Positions 36,728 through 45,840 of a stretch of DNA of 64,000 nucleotides are shown piece by piece (within the stretch, counting starts at the first letter, position 1; each line of letters starts with the position of its first letter). The notes beneath the pieces were generated by a model. It had not been told where the DNA came from, made no database searches, and saw nothing but the letters and a program-made list of their open reading frames with translations. A program made the position numbers and the translations under genes. The stretch is from the NCBI RefSeq assembly GCF_031451695.1, contig NZ_JARWAM010000012.1, positions 1-64,000 of the forward strand. The letters are read 5' to 3'. Origin of the DNA: Franzmannia qiaohouensis (GTDB lineage Bacteria; Pseudomonadota; Gammaproteobacteria; Pseudomonadales; Halomonadaceae).

Positions 36728-37618
36728 TTACAGCAGGTCGTGCTCTTCAAGAAACGACTCGGCGACGCGCTCGATGGTCTCGCGCTCGACGTCGACGCGG
36801 GCGTTGAGCTCGGCCATGGTGGCATCGTCGAGCAGCGCCGACAGGGCGTTGAGCTGCTCCTCGAGCTCGGGGAACTCCTCGAGGGTCTCCGCGCGGATCA
36901 CCGGCGTCAGGGCATAGGCCGGGAAGTACTCGAGATCATCTTCCAGCACGCGCAGGTCGAAGGCCGGGATGCGGCCGTCGGTGGCAAACACCACCGAGAC
37001 ATCGACTTGGCCATCGCGCAGCGCCGGATAGGTGAGGCCGGTATCCATGCGGCTGACGTTGCGGCGGCCGAACTCGAACTCATACATCTCCTGCAGCGGG
37101 CGCAGACCGTCGTCGCGGGCATAGAATTCGGCGTTGGAGGCCAGTGTCAGCTCCTCGCCGTCGTTGATCGCCTCGGCCAGGTCGGAGATGGTCGCGATGC
37201 CGCGCTCCTCGGCATCATCCTCGCGCATCGCCAGGGCATAGGTATTGTTGGCAGCAGATGGCTCGAGCCACACCAGGCCGACCTCGGCATCGAGCTCCTT
37301 GACCCGGGCGTAGGTTTCCTCGGGATCGAGGCGCTCGCTGATGTCGTTGTAGGTAATCAGCGAGGTGCCGGTGTACTCCCAGTAGAGGTCGATCTGGCCG
37401 TTCTCCTGGGCCTGGCGCAGCACCGCGGAGCCCATGCCGGCGCGGTTGTCGACGTCGTAGCCGAGCGCCTCCAGGTACTGGGTGGTCATGCTGGCGATGA
37501 TCTGCTGCTCGGTGAAGTTCTTGCCACCCACCACCAGGTCGGCGCTGGCGGTGGTGCTCGCAGCAGTAAGGACGCCGGCCAGGGCTAGGCTAGTGAGTGC
37601 TGAGGTGAGATGTTTCAT
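36728..37618 (-). CDS. Betaine/choline-type ABC transporter substrate-binding protein (OsmF/OpuCC-like)
   Basis: The 296-aa periplasmic protein has a signal peptide ending at TTASA and starts DLVVGGKNFTEQQIIASMTTQYLEALGYDVD. This is the cluster of the QAT-family quaternary amine binding proteins OsmF/OpuCC/ProX-like, with the EYTGTSL block. The ATG at 37618 has AGGAG eight bases upstream; an in-frame ATG at 37624 is too close to it. It completes an importer with the two permeases and ATPase upstream. Confidence 0.9.
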   Translation of the reverse strand: MKHLTSALTSLALAGVLTAASTTASADLVVGGKNFTEQQIIASMTTQYLEALGYDVDNRAGMGSAVLRQAQENGQIDLYWEYTGTSLITYNDISERLDPEETYARVKELDAEVGLVWLEPSAANNTYALAMREDDAEERGIATISDLAEAINDGEELTLASNAEFYARDDGLRPLQEMYEFEFGRRNVSRMDTGLTYPALRDGQVDVSVVFATDGRIPAFDLRVLEDDLEYFPAYALTPVIRAETLEEFPELEEQLNALSALLDDATMAELNARVDVERETIERVAESFLEEHDLL

Positions 37619-37679
37619 GGTCATTCTCCTTGCATCAGGGATGTTGTCGTTGGTGGTGATGTTGTCGTAGGCGACGTCG

Positions 37680-38411
37680 TCACTGGCGTGCCGGGTTGAC
37701 ACCCCGCGGGACGACGAAGAAGGCGATGGCGGCGATCAGCGCATCGACGAGAATCGCCAGCAGTGCCGTAGGAATGGCCCCGGCCAGCATCATGACCGGA
37801 TCGTAGAGATCGATACCGGTGAAGATCAGCTCGCCGAGCCCGCCGGCACCAATCAGGAAGGCCAGCGGTACGGTGCCGATATTGATGGCGAGTGCCGTGC
37901 GGATACCGGCGAAGATCACGTACAGGGCGTTGGGCAGCTCGACCCGAAATAGCCGCTGGGCAGGCGACATGCCGATGCCCGCGGCTGCCTCCATCAACGC
38001 CGGCGAGACGCCCTTGAGCCCGGCGTAGGTATTGCGTGCGATGGGCAGCAGTGTGGCGACGAACAGCCCGAATATTGCCGGCACGGTGCCGATGCCCAGA
38101 AAGCTCATCGACAGGGCCAGCACCGCCAGGGTGGGGATGGTGGTGCCGACATTGAGCACCTGCATCAGGCTTTCTGCCCAGCGTGCCATCGACGGACGCG
38201 ATAGCAGGATGCCCAGCGGAATCGCCACGCAGATCGCCAGGCTGCCGGACACGGCGGTCAGCCACAGGTGGCCAACCGCCAGGTACTGGACGTCGGGCAG
38301 GTGCCACAGGAAGTCATCGATGATGCCACTGGCGTGGCTCCATACCCCGGCGGCGAAGACCGCCAGCAGCAGCAGCGCGCGCAGCGCCCCTTTCATGCTC
38401 TGAATGGGCAT
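37680..38411 (-). CDS. Osmoprotectant-type ABC transporter permease, second copy
   Basis: The 243-aa permease has about six helices and the EAA-type loop GLKGVSPALMEAAAGIGMSPAQRLFRVELPNALYVIFAGIRTA. It shares the QAT-family pattern PTLAVLALSM and IGAGGLGELIF with the other permease at 39614. GAAGGAG precedes the ATG at 38411, and it starts four bases after the ATPase stop codon. A heterodimer of the two permeases is expected, as in OsmYW or OpuCBCD. Confidence 0.88.
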   Translation of the reverse strand: MPIQSMKGALRALLLLAVFAAGVWSHASGIIDDFLWHLPDVQYLAVGHLWLTAVSGSLAICVAIPLGILLSRPSMARWAESLMQVLNVGTTIPTLAVLALSMSFLGIGTVPAIFGLFVATLLPIARNTYAGLKGVSPALMEAAAGIGMSPAQRLFRVELPNALYVIFAGIRTALAINIGTVPLAFLIGAGGLGELIFTGIDLYDPVMMLAGAIPTALLAILVDALIAAIAFFVVPRGVNPARQ

Positions 38412-38415
38412 CGGC

Positions 38416-39576
38416 TCACTCCTTCGCTGCGGCGTCGGCGGAACCCATGGCGGCCTGGTGGGCGCGATAGCGTGAGCCCAGGTGGCTGGTGATGGCACGC
38501 TGGGTGATCTGTCCGCATACCCGGCCGTCGTCATCCACGCAGGGCAGCCAGGTGATGTCGTGGGCGAACATCAGCGAGGCGACCTTGCGCAAGTCGTCGT
38601 CGAGATGCACCGCCGCAGGCACGTTCTGAAAGTGATCGCGGCAGTAGCCCTTGGTGGTGCGCGCCACCGAACGGCTGACGATGCCGGCGGGCTGGCGCTT
38701 GTCGTTGACCATCAGGATGGCGTTGGAGTAGCCGAAGTCGTCGATCCGCGCCAGGGCGGTTTCCAGGGTGTCGCCGGGGGTCACGCTGCCGATTTCATCG
38801 GAGACGATCTCGCGCACCTTGACCAGATTGAGACGCTTCAGCGCGCGGTCCTCGCCGAGGAAGGATTCGACGAAGGCGTCCTTGGGGGCAGTCAGCAGGT
38901 CATCCGGCGTGTCGTATTGCACCAGCCGGCCTTCACGGAAGATCGCGATGCGGTCGCCCATCTTGATCGCTTCGTCTATGTCGTGGCTGACGAACATGAT
39001 GGTCTTGTTGAGTGCCTGCTGCATCTTGAGGAACTCGTCCTGAATCACCGCCCGGTTGATCGGGTCGATGGCCCCGAAGGGCTCGTCCATCAGCATCACC
39101 GGCGGGTCGGCGGCAAGTGCCCGGGCCACACCGATGCGTTGCTGCTGGCCGCCGGAAAGCTCGCTGGGGTAGCGTTTGAGGAAGGCGTCGGGCTCCATGG
39201 CGATCATCGCCATCAGCTCGCGGGCGCGCTCGCGATACTTGGCCTTGTCCCAGCCCAGCAGGCGCGGCACGGCGGTGATGTTCTCCTCGATGGTCATGTT
39301 GGGAAACAGCCCGATCTGCTGGATCACATAGCCGATGCCGCGGCGCAGGGTCTGGGTATCCATGCCGGTGGTGTCGTCGCCGTTGATGAACACCTTGCCC
39401 GAGGTCGGCCGCACGATGCGGTTGATCATCTTCAGGGTGGTGGTCTTTCCGCAGCCGGAAGGGCCGAGCAGCACGCAGATCTCGCCGGAGGGTACCTCCA
39501 TGCTGATATGGTCGGCGGCGACCACCGCCCCCTTGGGCGTGTCGAAGACCTTGGTCAGGCTGTCGAGTCGAATCAT
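38416..39576 (-). CDS. Osmoprotectant ABC transporter ATP-binding protein with CBS domains
   Basis: The 386-aa ATPase has Walker A GPSGCGKTT, signature LSGGQQQR and Walker B VMLMDEPFGAIDP, followed by a tandem CBS pair (roughly residues 255-370) that in OpuA-type systems senses ionic strength or nucleotides. This is the OpuCA/OsmV layout. It lies between the two permease genes, with four-base and 37-base gaps. CBS sensing would be one way the import is matched to salt stress. Confidence 0.92.
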   Translation of the reverse strand: MIRLDSLTKVFDTPKGAVVAADHISMEVPSGEICVLLGPSGCGKTTTLKMINRIVRPTSGKVFINGDDTTGMDTQTLRRGIGYVIQQIGLFPNMTIEENITAVPRLLGWDKAKYRERARELMAMIAMEPDAFLKRYPSELSGGQQQRIGVARALAADPPVMLMDEPFGAIDPINRAVIQDEFLKMQQALNKTIMFVSHDIDEAIKMGDRIAIFREGRLVQYDTPDDLLTAPKDAFVESFLGEDRALKRLNLVKVREIVSDEIGSVTPGDTLETALARIDDFGYSNAILMVNDKRQPAGIVSRSVARTTKGYCRDHFQNVPAAVHLDDDLRKVASLMFAHDITWLPCVDDDGRVCGQITQRAITSHLGSRYRAHQAAMGSADAAAKE

Positions 39577-39613
39577 GCGGTAATCCTTGTCTGGTGGCAG
39601 TGGCGCTGTGGGC

Positions 39614-40279
39614 TCAGGCGGTGGACGCGGCGCGTTCCATCCCCTTCGGCGTCAGGCGCTTCTGCAGCGCCAGCAGGGCGTAGTCGACGATGATCGCCAG
39701 CAGGCTCACGGCAATCGCGCCGACGATCAGCTGGCGCGGGTCGGACTGAGAGATGCCGCGGCTGATGAAGGTGCCGAGGCCACCGGCGCCGATGTAGGCG
39801 GCAATCGCCATCACGCCGATATTGAGAACCACGGCGGTGCGCACGCCGGCCATGATCACCGGCACTGCCAGCGGGATCTCGACCATGCGCAGGCGCTGGT
39901 TGGGACTCATGCCGATGCCGCGGGCGGCCTCACGCAGCGCCGGATTGACATTGTTGATGGCGGTGTAGGTGTTGCGGATGATCGGCAGCTGCGAGTAGAG
40001 CAGCACGGCGATTACTGCCGGCACGTAGCCGATGCCGTGACCGATCAGCGACAGGATCGGGATCATGATGCCGAACAGCGCAATGGACGGGATGGTGATG
40101 ATGATCGAGGCCGCGTAGAGCACGCTGCGCGCCAGACGCTCGTTGCGAGTGATGGCGATGCCGATCGGCACCCCGGTCAGGGTGGCCAGGCCCACGGCTA
40201 CGCCGACCAGAGCGATATGCTCGAGGCTACGACTGGCCAGCAGGTCGATATTGTCGAGCGCGTATTGAATCAGCTCCAC
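39614..40279 (-). CDS. Osmoprotectant-type ABC transporter permease, first copy
   Basis: The 221-aa permease has about six helices, PIGIAITRNERLARSVLYAASIIITIPSIALFG near its N terminus and the EAA loop NVNPALREAARGIGMSPNQRLRMVEIPLAVPVIMAGVRTA. GGAGG precedes the GTG at 40279. It is the first gene of the operon. The 210 bases upstream to the GGDEF-EAL gene hold an AT-rich tract with a TTTGAAA-N11-TTTCAAA dyad and the promoter. Confidence 0.88.
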   Translation of the reverse strand: MELIQYALDNIDLLASRSLEHIALVGVAVGLATLTGVPIGIAITRNERLARSVLYAASIIITIPSIALFGIMIPILSLIGHGIGYVPAVIAVLLYSQLPIIRNTYTAINNVNPALREAARGIGMSPNQRLRMVEIPLAVPVIMAGVRTAVVLNIGVMAIAAYIGAGGLGTFISRGISQSDPRQLIVGAIAVSLLAIIVDYALLALQKRLTPKGMERAASTA

Positions 40280-40443
40280 GCGGCGATTCCTCCGTGTAGG
40301 TGCGATGCTGGTCGCTGGCAGTGCACGACCCGGACGACAGCGCACGCAATACGGGCAGCGGCGCGTGGACGAGTCGTTGAACTCGAGGTAGGGCGGGTCG
40401 CGTTGGAACGACCTTAGTCTAGCAAAGGCGGGTATCTATTTGT

Positions 40444-40468
40444 TTTGAAAATGAATAACGATTTCAAA
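40444..40468. promoter_or_regulatory. Inverted repeat TTTGAAA-N11-TTTCAAA upstream of the ABC operon
   Basis: Perfect seven-base arms flank an 11-base AT-rich spacer, in the only AT-rich stretch between the diguanylate cyclase/phosphodiesterase gene and the osmoprotectant operon, 165 bases before the operon start. It could be an operator for the operon; no T-run-type terminator is seen. Confidence 0.4.
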
Positions 40469-40489
40469 TTGCAATCATGAATAATGCTG

Positions 40490-42376
40490 CTAGACCGTTG
40501 GGGTGGGCGGAGGCGAGAGCGGTGCAGGGCCAGCCAGCAGGCGAGCAAAGGCGTCGGCCGGCAGCGGACGGCTGATCAGGTAGCCCTGTATCTCATCGCA
40601 GCCCTCGGCGGACATGAAGCCGAGCTGCTCGGGGGTCTCGACGCCCTCGGCGGTCACCGTCAGTCCCAGGCTGTGGCCGAGGGCGATGATCGCGCGGGCG
40701 ATGGCGGCATCGTTGGCGCCGCCGGGGATGTCGCGGACGAAGCAGCGGTCTATCTTGAGCTTGTGAATCGGCAGCTGCTTGAGGTGGCTGAGCGACGAAT
40801 AGCCGGTGCCGAAGTCGTCGATTGCCAGGCTGATGCCCTTCTCCTTGAGCAGGTCGAGGGCCTCGATGGCACGCTTGGCGTGCTGCATGATAAAGGTCTC
40901 GGTGACCTCGAGTTCTAGCTTATCTGGGCTGAGTCCGCTGACCTTCAGCGCATGCTCGATCGAGGCCACCAGCTCGCCGCCATCGATCTGGGCACCGGCC
41001 AGGTTGACCGCCAGTCGCTCCAGGGACAGGCCCTGGTCGAGCCAGTAGGCGACCTGGGTGCAGGCCCGTTCCAGCACCCACTGGCTGATTTCGCCAATCA
41101 GGCCGCCACTCTCGGCGGCATCCAGGAACAGCCCCGGGGCGACAAGGCCGCGAACAGGGTGCTGCCAGCGCACCAGCGCCTCGGCACCAGTGATGTGTCC
41201 ACTGGCGGTGGCCACGATCGGCTGGTAGTGAACCACGAACTCGCCGCGCTCCAGGGCGTAGCGCAGCTCGGTCTCGAGTAACAGCTGGGCCTGGGCGGCC
41301 GCGGTCAATTCGGTGGTATAGAAGTCGTAGCAGTTGCGGCCGCGGGCCTTGGCGCGGTACATCGCGGCCTCGGCGTATTCGAGCAGCTCGACGATATCGT
41401 CTGCGTCGCTGGGGTAGACGCTGATACCCAGGCTGGTGGTGACGAAGAGTGGCTGGTCGCCAAGCATGAAGGGCTGCTTGAAGTGCTCGAGCAGCTTGCC
41501 TGCAATGATCATGGCGTCCTGGGGAATCATCAGATCCTCGAGCAGGATCACGAACTCGTCGCCGCCCAAGCGGGCCACGGTATCGACGGCACGAAGGCCA
41601 TGCAGCAGGCGCTGGCTGACTTGGCGCAGCAGCTCATCGCCTAGCCGGTGGCCGAGGGTCTCGTTGATGACCTTGAAGCGGTCGAGGTCGAGCAGCAGCA
41701 CCGCCAGGTTGCGGCCGAAGCGCTTGGCACGGCGCTGGGCGTGGCGCGCACGCTCCACGAACAGGGTGCGATTGGCCAGGCCTGTCAGGGCGTCGTAGTA
41801 GGCCAGCTCGTTGAGTTGCCGGCGCACGCGGTGGGTGGCCATGCTGGCGCCGAGCACGTCGCCGACCATCTGCAGGGCGTCGAGCTCGATGCCCGACCAC
41901 TCGCGCTCTTCATCGGTATCGTCGAAGCCAATAAAGCCCCACAGGATGTCATCCACCTGGATCGGCATTACCGCCAGCGACAGGATGCCCTGGGGTGAGA
42001 GAAAGTCTTGCTCCAGCGCCGGCATGTCGCGAACCCGCCCGGTGATCGCCATGCCTCGCTCGAGCTGCCGCGTCCAGCGGCCGTTGCCAATTGCGTCGAG
42101 GGGCATGTGCTGAAGACTAGGGTTATCGATCTGAGCGATGACGCCGGCCCGCACCCACTCCAGCCGCTGGCTGGCCAGCAAGCCGCGATGTTCATCACGG
42201 TATAGCTGGAAGACGTACACCCGGCTGACGTCCATGGTCTCGCCGAGGCGGGCCAACACCGCTTGCTGAGCGTCGCTATCGTCACCGGCGCGCAGCAGCC
42301 GGGTGGCGGCAAAGTGCATCGCCTGGATGATCCTGCCACGTCGTGTGACTTCCTGATCCGTTGCGTTAGCGCTCAT
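40490..42376 (-). CDS. GAF-GGDEF-EAL cyclic di-GMP enzyme
   Basis: The 628-aa protein has a GAF-like sensor (residues 15-185), a GGDEF domain with intact GGDEF and an RAVD inhibitory-site motif five residues before it, and an EAL domain with EALVRW, VNLAGAQ, LEVTET, DDFGTGYSS, LKID and AEGVET. Both diguanylate cyclase and phosphodiesterase residues look complete, so the net direction depends on the GAF signal. There is no transmembrane segment, so the protein is cytoplasmic. It faces away from no obvious partner; the P-type ATPase ends 96 bases upstream. Confidence 0.92.
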   Translation of the reverse strand: MSANATDQEVTRRGRIIQAMHFAATRLLRAGDDSDAQQAVLARLGETMDVSRVYVFQLYRDEHRGLLASQRLEWVRAGVIAQIDNPSLQHMPLDAIGNGRWTRQLERGMAITGRVRDMPALEQDFLSPQGILSLAVMPIQVDDILWGFIGFDDTDEEREWSGIELDALQMVGDVLGASMATHRVRRQLNELAYYDALTGLANRTLFVERARHAQRRAKRFGRNLAVLLLDLDRFKVINETLGHRLGDELLRQVSQRLLHGLRAVDTVARLGGDEFVILLEDLMIPQDAMIIAGKLLEHFKQPFMLGDQPLFVTTSLGISVYPSDADDIVELLEYAEAAMYRAKARGRNCYDFYTTELTAAAQAQLLLETELRYALERGEFVVHYQPIVATASGHITGAEALVRWQHPVRGLVAPGLFLDAAESGGLIGEISQWVLERACTQVAYWLDQGLSLERLAVNLAGAQIDGGELVASIEHALKVSGLSPDKLELEVTETFIMQHAKRAIEALDLLKEKGISLAIDDFGTGYSSLSHLKQLPIHKLKIDRCFVRDIPGGANDAAIARAIIALGHSLGLTVTAEGVETPEQLGFMSAEGCDEIQGYLISRPLPADAFARLLAGPAPLSPPPTPTV

Positions 42377-42472
42377 CGACGCCGGCTCTCCCTGCTCTGT
42401 TATTTTCGCTATTGCCCAAGTTTATGAGCGTTTCGTTATTTCAACAGTAGCAGTTTTGTCACCGGCCGAGGT

Positions 42473-45226
42473 TCAACCGGCCGTCGCCGGTTGGGCGTGG
42501 CGCCCACGGCGGCGCAGCACCCATTTCTCGCCCTCGACGATCAGGAACAGCGCCACGCTGGCGGCTACGATCATCAGCCAGTGGTTCACGCCCAGCGCGG
42601 CGCTGGCGAAGATGACTTGCATGAACGGCAGGTAGGTCCAGGCCAGCTGCAGCAGCATCACCAGGCCGATGGCGATCCATACCGGCCGGCTGCCGAAGAC
42701 GCCTTGCCAGGACAGCGAGCTGTTGATCAGGTAGCGGCTGTTGATCAAGTAGGCGGCGCTGCCGGTAACCAGCATGTTTACCGCGCCGCTGCGCGCCAGC
42801 TCCTCGCTGCCGCCCTGGGCCATGATCCAGCTGAACATGCCGAATACTCCGGCAAGCAGCAGCATTGATACGAACACCACCCGCCACAGCAGGAACATAT
42901 CGAGCAGCGCGGCGTCCGCATCGCGCGGCTGGCGGGCCATGATGTCGGGTTCGGCGTCCTCGAAGGCCAGCGCCAGGCCGAGGGTCACCGCCACCACCAT
43001 ATTGACCCACAGCGCCTGCAGCGGGGTCACCGGCAGTAGGGTGCCGGCCAGCACTGCAAGCATGATCGCCAGGCCCTGGCCGCCGTTGGTCGGCAGCAGG
43101 AAGGTGATGGTCTTGCGGATATTGTCGTAGACCTTGCGGCCCTCCTCGATCGCGCCGGCAATGGTGGCGAAGTTGTCGTCGGCGAGCACCATCTCGGCGG
43201 CCTCCTTGGCCGCCTCGGTGCCCTGGATACCCATCGCCACGCCGACGTCGGCACGCTTCAGTGCCGGGCCGTCGTTGACCCCGTCGCCGGTCATGGCGCA
43301 GATCCCGCCGCGGGCCTGCATCGCCTTGACCAGGCGCAGCTTGTGTTCGGGGGCGGCGCGGGCGAAGACGTCGACCTCGAGGATGCAGTCTTCCAGCTCG
43401 GCGTCCGACATCGCCTCGACCTCGCGCCCGGTCAGCGCTCGCTCGGTGTGGGCGAAGCCCAGCTGCTGGGCGATGGCGCGGGCGGTCACGGCGTGATCAC
43501 CGGTGACCATCACCGGGCGGATGCCGGCCGCCAGACACTGCTTGACGGCGCGAATCGCCTCGTCGCGGGGCGGGTCGAGCAGCCCCACCAGCCCCAGCAG
43601 CACCAGCTCCTCCTCGGCGTGCTCATCGGCCAGTTCATCGACGTCGTGGAGTGTCTTTTCGGCCAGCGCCAGTACCCGCAGGCCGCGGGCGGAGAGGTCG
43701 TGGATGCGCGCTTCCCACGCCTGCGCGTCGAGTTCGACACTGTCACCGTCAGCACCGCGCTGGCGGTGGCACATCTCCAGCAGGCGGTCCGGCGCGCCCT
43801 TGACCAGCAGGCGCGGCTCGCCGTCGAGCTGGTGCAGGGTGGCCATGTACTTGCGTTCCGACTCGAAGGGGATGGCGTCCTGGCGCTGGTGGTCGCCGCG
43901 CAGGTCGCGGGCCTCGATGCCGGCCTTGGCCGCGGCCACCACCAGCGCGCCTTCGGTGGGGTCGCCGTGGATCAGCCAGCGGCCCTCCTCCTCGGCGAGC
44001 TCGGCGTCGTTGCACAGCACCCCGACCTTGAGGAAATGCTTGAGCGCCGGCTGCTGATCGAGGTCCAGCGCGTCCTCCATTTGCCGGTCGTCGACCACGC
44101 CATGGAAGTCTCCTTCTGGCGCGAAGCCGACGCCCTCGATACCGATCTCGCCGTCGGGTAGCCAGATCGCCTGGGCGGTCATCTCGTTGCGGGTCAGGGT
44201 GCCGGTCTTGTCGGAGAAGATCGTCGAGATCGAGCCCAGCGTCTCCACTGCCGGCAGCCGGCGGATGATGGCGTTGCGCTTGGCCATGGCCTGTACGCCG
44301 AGCGCCAGGCCGATGGTGACGATTGCCGGCAGGCCTTCGGGGATCGCTGCGACGGCCAGGCCCACCGCGGCCATGAACATGTCGCCGAGGGGCTGACCGT
44401 GGACCAGCATGCCGAACAGCCCGGTGAACAGCGCGGCGGCGAGGATGAACAGCGCCAGCACTCGGCCGGCGCGGTCGATCTGGCGCAGCAGCGGGGTCTT
44501 GAGCTGTTCGACGCCGCGCAGCATCTCGGAGATACGGCCGATCTCCGAGCGCGTGCCGGTCTCCACCACCAGCCCGCGGGCGGTGCCCTGCACGACGATG
44601 GTACTGGCATAGGCCATGGCGGTGCGGTCGCCGAGCTCGCTGTCGGCGTCGACCGGCTCGAGCTGCTTGTCGACCGGGGTCGACTCACCGGTCAGCGCGG
44701 CCTCTTCGGTGCGCAGCCGCTTGGCCTCGATCAGGCGCAGGTCGGCGGGCACCCGGTCGCCGCTCTCGACCATCACGATGTCACCCGGCACCAGCGCCTC
44801 GGCGTCGATGGTCTGGCGCTGGCCGCCGCGCAGTACCTTGGCCTGGGGCGAGAGCATGTTGCGTATGCTGTCCAGCGCCTGCTCGGCCTTGCCTTCCTGG
44901 ACGAAGCCGATCAGCGCGATGATCACCACTACGCCGACGATGGCCGCGGCGTCGAGGGTATGACCCAGGCCCAGGCTGGCCACTGCCGCCACCAGCAGGA
45001 TCATCATCAGGATATTGTTGAACTGCTCCAGCAGGCGCCGCCACCAGGGGCGGCCCTCGGCCTGCTGGAGCTGGTTGGAACCATAGTGTTCGAGGCGTTG
45101 CTTGGCCTCGGCGTCGCTGAGCCCCTCGGCCTGGCTGTCGAGCTCGGACAGGGCATCCTCCGCGGAAAGGGCATGCCAGGCAGTACTGGTAACGTTGGCA
45201 GAGCGAGTCGACGGCTGGTCAGGCAT
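42473..45226 (-). CDS. P2-type cation-transporting ATPase
   Basis: The 917-aa pump has an actuator TGES (residues 179-182), PEGLPA in M4 (Glu297), the phosphorylation site DKTGTLT (Asp339), KGAPD, and GDGVNDGPAL. In M6 the segment is WVNMVVAVTLGLALAFE, where the SERCA Asp ligand is Ala. This resembles the CtpF-like group more than Ca2+ pumps, so the ion (K+, Na+ or divalent) is open. CAAGGAGGC precedes the ATG at 45226, and a longer frame upstream lacks support. Ten predicted helices. Confidence 0.9.
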   Translation of the reverse strand: MPDQPSTRSANVTSTAWHALSAEDALSELDSQAEGLSDAEAKQRLEHYGSNQLQQAEGRPWWRRLLEQFNNILMMILLVAAVASLGLGHTLDAAAIVGVVVIIALIGFVQEGKAEQALDSIRNMLSPQAKVLRGGQRQTIDAEALVPGDIVMVESGDRVPADLRLIEAKRLRTEEAALTGESTPVDKQLEPVDADSELGDRTAMAYASTIVVQGTARGLVVETGTRSEIGRISEMLRGVEQLKTPLLRQIDRAGRVLALFILAAALFTGLFGMLVHGQPLGDMFMAAVGLAVAAIPEGLPAIVTIGLALGVQAMAKRNAIIRRLPAVETLGSISTIFSDKTGTLTRNEMTAQAIWLPDGEIGIEGVGFAPEGDFHGVVDDRQMEDALDLDQQPALKHFLKVGVLCNDAELAEEEGRWLIHGDPTEGALVVAAAKAGIEARDLRGDHQRQDAIPFESERKYMATLHQLDGEPRLLVKGAPDRLLEMCHRQRGADGDSVELDAQAWEARIHDLSARGLRVLALAEKTLHDVDELADEHAEEELVLLGLVGLLDPPRDEAIRAVKQCLAAGIRPVMVTGDHAVTARAIAQQLGFAHTERALTGREVEAMSDAELEDCILEVDVFARAAPEHKLRLVKAMQARGGICAMTGDGVNDGPALKRADVGVAMGIQGTEAAKEAAEMVLADDNFATIAGAIEEGRKVYDNIRKTITFLLPTNGGQGLAIMLAVLAGTLLPVTPLQALWVNMVVAVTLGLALAFEDAEPDIMARQPRDADAALLDMFLLWRVVFVSMLLLAGVFGMFSWIMAQGGSEELARSGAVNMLVTGSAAYLINSRYLINSSLSWQGVFGSRPVWIAIGLVMLLQLAWTYLPFMQVIFASAALGVNHWLMIVAASVALFLIVEGEKWVLRRRGRHAQPATAG

Positions 45227-45371
45227 CCTGGCCTCCTTGTCGGGAATCGATGATAAGCAGGTGTAGCATAGACAATGCTGCGCTGCAGTGATCCATATCA
45301 AGCCATGCCAAGGTGATCCAGGCATGGCAGACTGCGGCTTTTCAAGCGTAGAACAGCGAGGAGAGTGGCAA

Positions 45372-45827
45372 ATGGCCGAGCAACGCCCCTGTCCGTGTGG
45401 TGATGGCCAGGACTATCAGGGCTGCTGTGGGCGCTACCATGCGGGCACGCCGGCGCCCACTCCCGAGGCGCTGATGCGCTCGCGCTTCAGCGCCTTCGTG
45501 CTGAAGCGCGACGACTACCTGCTCGAGACCTGGCACCCCGACACGCGGCCGGCGAGCCTGCCCGACGACGACACGACCCGATGGGTGCGGCTCGAGGTGC
45601 TGGAGAGCGGGGCCTCGGGTGAGCAGGGGCATGTGCACTTCCGCGCGACCTTCCGCGAGGGGCGGCGCTGGGCGGTGCTGGAGGAGGCGTCGCGCTTCGT
45701 TCGCGAGGATGGTCGCTGGTACTACCTGGACGGGCGTCCCGGGGTGACCCGCTTGAAGCCCGGCCGCAACGACCGCTGCCTGTGCGGCAGCGGTCGCAAG
45801 TTCAAGGCCTGCTGTGGGATGGGTTAA
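45372..45827 (+). CDS. ychJ: YchJ family protein with two SEC-C motifs
   Basis: The 151-aa protein has SEC-C zinc-binding motifs at both ends (PCPCGDGQDYQGCCGRYH and DRCLCGSGRKFKACCG) and the NTF2-like YchJ middle domain (PEALMRSRFSAFVLKRDDYLLETWHPDTRP). Function unknown. GAGGAG precedes the ATG at 45372. It converges with the Na+/H+ antiporter gene, 13 bases between stop codons. Confidence 0.9.
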   Translation: MAEQRPCPCGDGQDYQGCCGRYHAGTPAPTPEALMRSRFSAFVLKRDDYLLETWHPDTRPASLPDDDTTRWVRLEVLESGASGEQGHVHFRATFREGRRWAVLEEASRFVREDGRWYYLDGRPGVTRLKPGRNDRCLCGSGRKFKACCGMG

Positions 45828-45840
45828 GGCCAGCCTCGAA

